Below, piece after piece: positions 62,225 to 64,000 of a stretch of DNA of 64,000 nucleotides (its first letter is position 1; each line of letters starts with the position of its first letter). Source of the DNA: Argyresthia goedartella (lineage: Eukaryota > Arthropoda > Insecta > Lepidoptera > Argyresthiidae); NCBI GenBank assembly GCA_949825045.1, contig OX463818.1, positions 33,868,906 through 33,932,905 of the forward strand. Direction: 5' to 3'. Below the pieces are notes generated by a model. It was not told the DNA's origin. It worked only from the letters and a program-made list of their open reading frames with translations, and did not search any database. The translations under genes were made by a program, and so were the position numbers.

Positions 62225-63999
62225 AGTTAAATATACAAAACAAGCGGCAACTGCCCTATATACAGATTGAAAACCCGCCCCTAAGGTTACTTCTGGACAC
62301 TGGCGCTAATCAATCTTTCATAAGTCCCGAGGCTTTAAATAAATACTTTCCCGGTTTGACTCTTAACTATGACCCATTTATCGTCACCAACATACACGCA
62401 TCTACCATGAACAACTATTCAGTCACTATCCCCTGTTTTAACGAAATCCAAGACTCAAAATCAATAAAACTATACGTGTATAAATTTCATGATTATTTCG
62501 ATGGCCTTATCGGTTGCGATCTACTTGAACAGTGGCAAGCGAATATCGATCTAGGAAGTCGAATACTTAGCACCCAGTTCGCGAATAACAAAATTCACAT
62601 GCATGGACCAGAAAGTCACCAACTATTGGAGGACATAATCCCGGCCCAGTCATCAAAATTACTAAAAGTCCCGACCACAATAAATAACGGTGAAATTCAT
62701 ATAGATGAACAGATGATCTGTAATTGTAACATCAACGAGTGTATTTCAATATCTAAAAATAACTTTGCATATGTGGAAATATCTAATCCAACACAGAATG
62801 ACATTATTTTATTATTAACAGAACCCGTACATGCACAACTATACAATGAGCAAACCTTGCAATTTTCAAGTGTCAATGCCCGGTCACAGGAAGTCATACC
62901 GCGTTTGCGCACTGGACACCTAAACGATGAAGAATCATGTAATTTGATAAACTTATGCAGCGAATACTCCGATGTTTTTTATGTGGAAGGCGAACAATTG
63001 TCGTTCACAAATCAGATTAAACATTCGATTAATACAACTGACGATAACCCGGTTCATAGTAAAACTTATAGATATCCATACATACATAGAGAAGAAGTTA
63101 GAAATCAGGTACAAAGTATGTTGAGACAAGGAATTATTCGGCCATCTACCTCTGCCTGGAGTGCCCCTATTTGGGTAGTCCCAAAAAAATCAGACGCATC
63201 AGGAAAGGTTAAGTGGAGACTAGTCATAGACTTTCGAAAACTTAATGATAAGACTGTTGAGGACAAATATCCAATACCAAATATTGTTGATATTTTAGAT
63301 AAACTGGGAAGGTGTCAGTATTTTACTACACTAGATTTGGCCAGCGGCTTTTACCAAGTAGAGATGGACCCAAAAGACATTCACAAAACTGGTTTCAATG
63401 TAGAGCGCGGACACTATGAGTTTCTTCGTATGCCCATGGGCTTAAAAAACTCACCATCAACATTCCAGAGAGTTATGGATAATATCCTACAAGGCGTTGA
63501 AAATACCATAGTCTACTTGGACGATATTTTGGTATACTCCACATCGCTCCAGGAACACATAGTGAACCTCAAGAAAGTATTCCAACGACTCCGCGAAACC
63601 AATTTCAAAATTCAGATGGATAAATCAGAGTTTTTAAAACGCGAGACCCCATATTTAGGCCATATTATTACCCGAGAAGGCGTAAAACCAAACCCAGATA
63701 AAATTGCCGCAATATGCAAGTACCCAATCCCAAAAACTACTAAACAGATTAAAGGTTTTTTAGGTTTACTGGGCTATTATCGTCGATTCATACCAGATTT
63801 TGCAAAAATTACGAAACCGCTTACCGCATGCTTAAAAAAAGGATCCAAAATTATCATCAATTCCGATTACATCGATTGTTTCGAACATTGTAAAACTCTT
63901 TTGACAAATGACCCTATTTTAGTATATCCAGACTTTTCAAAATAATTCATTTTGACTACAGACGCGTCAAATTACGCCCTAGGAGGGATTTTATCTCAA
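62182..63999 (+). CDS. Ty3/Gypsy Pol, protease and RT, runs off the window
   Basis: The frame overlaps gag by about 40 nt at -1. The aspartic protease has LRLLLDTGANQSFISP (DTGA at 62295-62306). RT begins VHSKTYRYP and QGIIRPSTSAWSAPIWVVPK, continues WRLVIDFRKLNDKTVEDKYP, FTTLDLASGFYQVEMDP and FLRMPMGLKNSPSTFQRVMD, with the catalytic VYLDDILVYS near 63510. Thumb and connection follow (YPIPKTTKQIKGFLGLLGYY RRF). At 63943 a TAA interrupts just before RNase H (FILTTDASNYALGGILSQ in the same frame), so this copy has one premature stop. RNase H remainder and integrase lie beyond the window. Confidence 0.85.
62185..62191 (+). promoter_or_regulatory. Candidate -1 frameshift site between gag and pol
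   Basis: A AAT TTT, read in the gag frame, fits the X XXY YYZ rule for -1 slippage. It lies just after the last stop in the pol frame (TGA 62179-62181) and before the gag stop (62222), the only region where slippage would join the two. Confidence 0.5.
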
Positions 64000-64000
64000 G

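Overview
The window looks like intergenic chromosomal DNA of an insect, most likely a moth or butterfly (Lepidoptera). It is AT-rich and has no bacterial-style operons. It contains tRNA-derived SINEs, RTE, CR1 and Jockey-group LINEs with short-repeat 3' tails, BEL/Pao and Ty3/Gypsy LTR elements, piggyBac, mariner-type elements and MITEs. The taxon is inferred from the repeat types; I see no ordinary host gene that I can name. Almost every protein-coding segment belongs to a transposable element, and much of the structure is elements inserted into other elements.

Layout. 1-7.3 kb: an internally deleted LTR retrotransposon whose 5' LTR is split by a complete piggyBac (789-4593, TTAA target), followed by a BEL/Pao RNase H remnant. 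7.3-11.1 kb: mostly AT-rich DNA with a Tc1/mariner-type transposase remnant and a SINE. 11.1-13.0 kb: a rearranged BEL/Pao element. 13.4-17.4 kb: a stack of nested insertions in a LINE family that I call J1, with a tandem pair of mariner-like non-autonomous elements, an RTE deletion derivative and a SINE inside it. 17.8-25 kb: LINE remnants and a nearly complete two-ORF CR1-like LINE. 25-30.5 kb: SINEs, MITEs and Gypsy debris.

30.9-41.2 kb: a spliced DDE transposase gene with a C-terminal SWIM zinc finger, broken by a young BEL/Pao element (32000-36972, near-identical LTRs, 5-bp target duplication), by a 5'-truncated Jockey-type LINE and by a third insertion. 42.5-47.7 kb: a J1 LINE (minus strand) split by a 4.4-kb LINE that encodes OTU-protease modules and is flanked by a 26-bp target duplication. 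50.3-52 kb: another J1 LINE with a reverse transcriptase (RT) domain. 52-57.3 kb: MITEs, palindromes and short tandem repeats. 57.9-60.4 kb: a THAP-DDE transposase gene with introns and a 45-bp coding minisatellite. 60.4 kb to the end: the 5' LTR, gag and most of pol of an errantivirus-like Ty3/Gypsy element running off the window.

The features do not form one pathway; their relations are historical. Target duplications and empty-site copies allow several insertions to be ordered in time: J1 before the inserted J1, then mariner, then RTE; LTR element before piggyBac; transposase gene before BEL and LINE. The most unusual signal is a roughly 100-bp core with a conserved, partly covarying hairpin, present in four small elements with at least three different kinds of ends (13.4, 25.35, 25.7 and 52.3 kb). 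Next is a 66-bp, almost fully palindromic element with a TA duplication inside the piggyBac 3' region.
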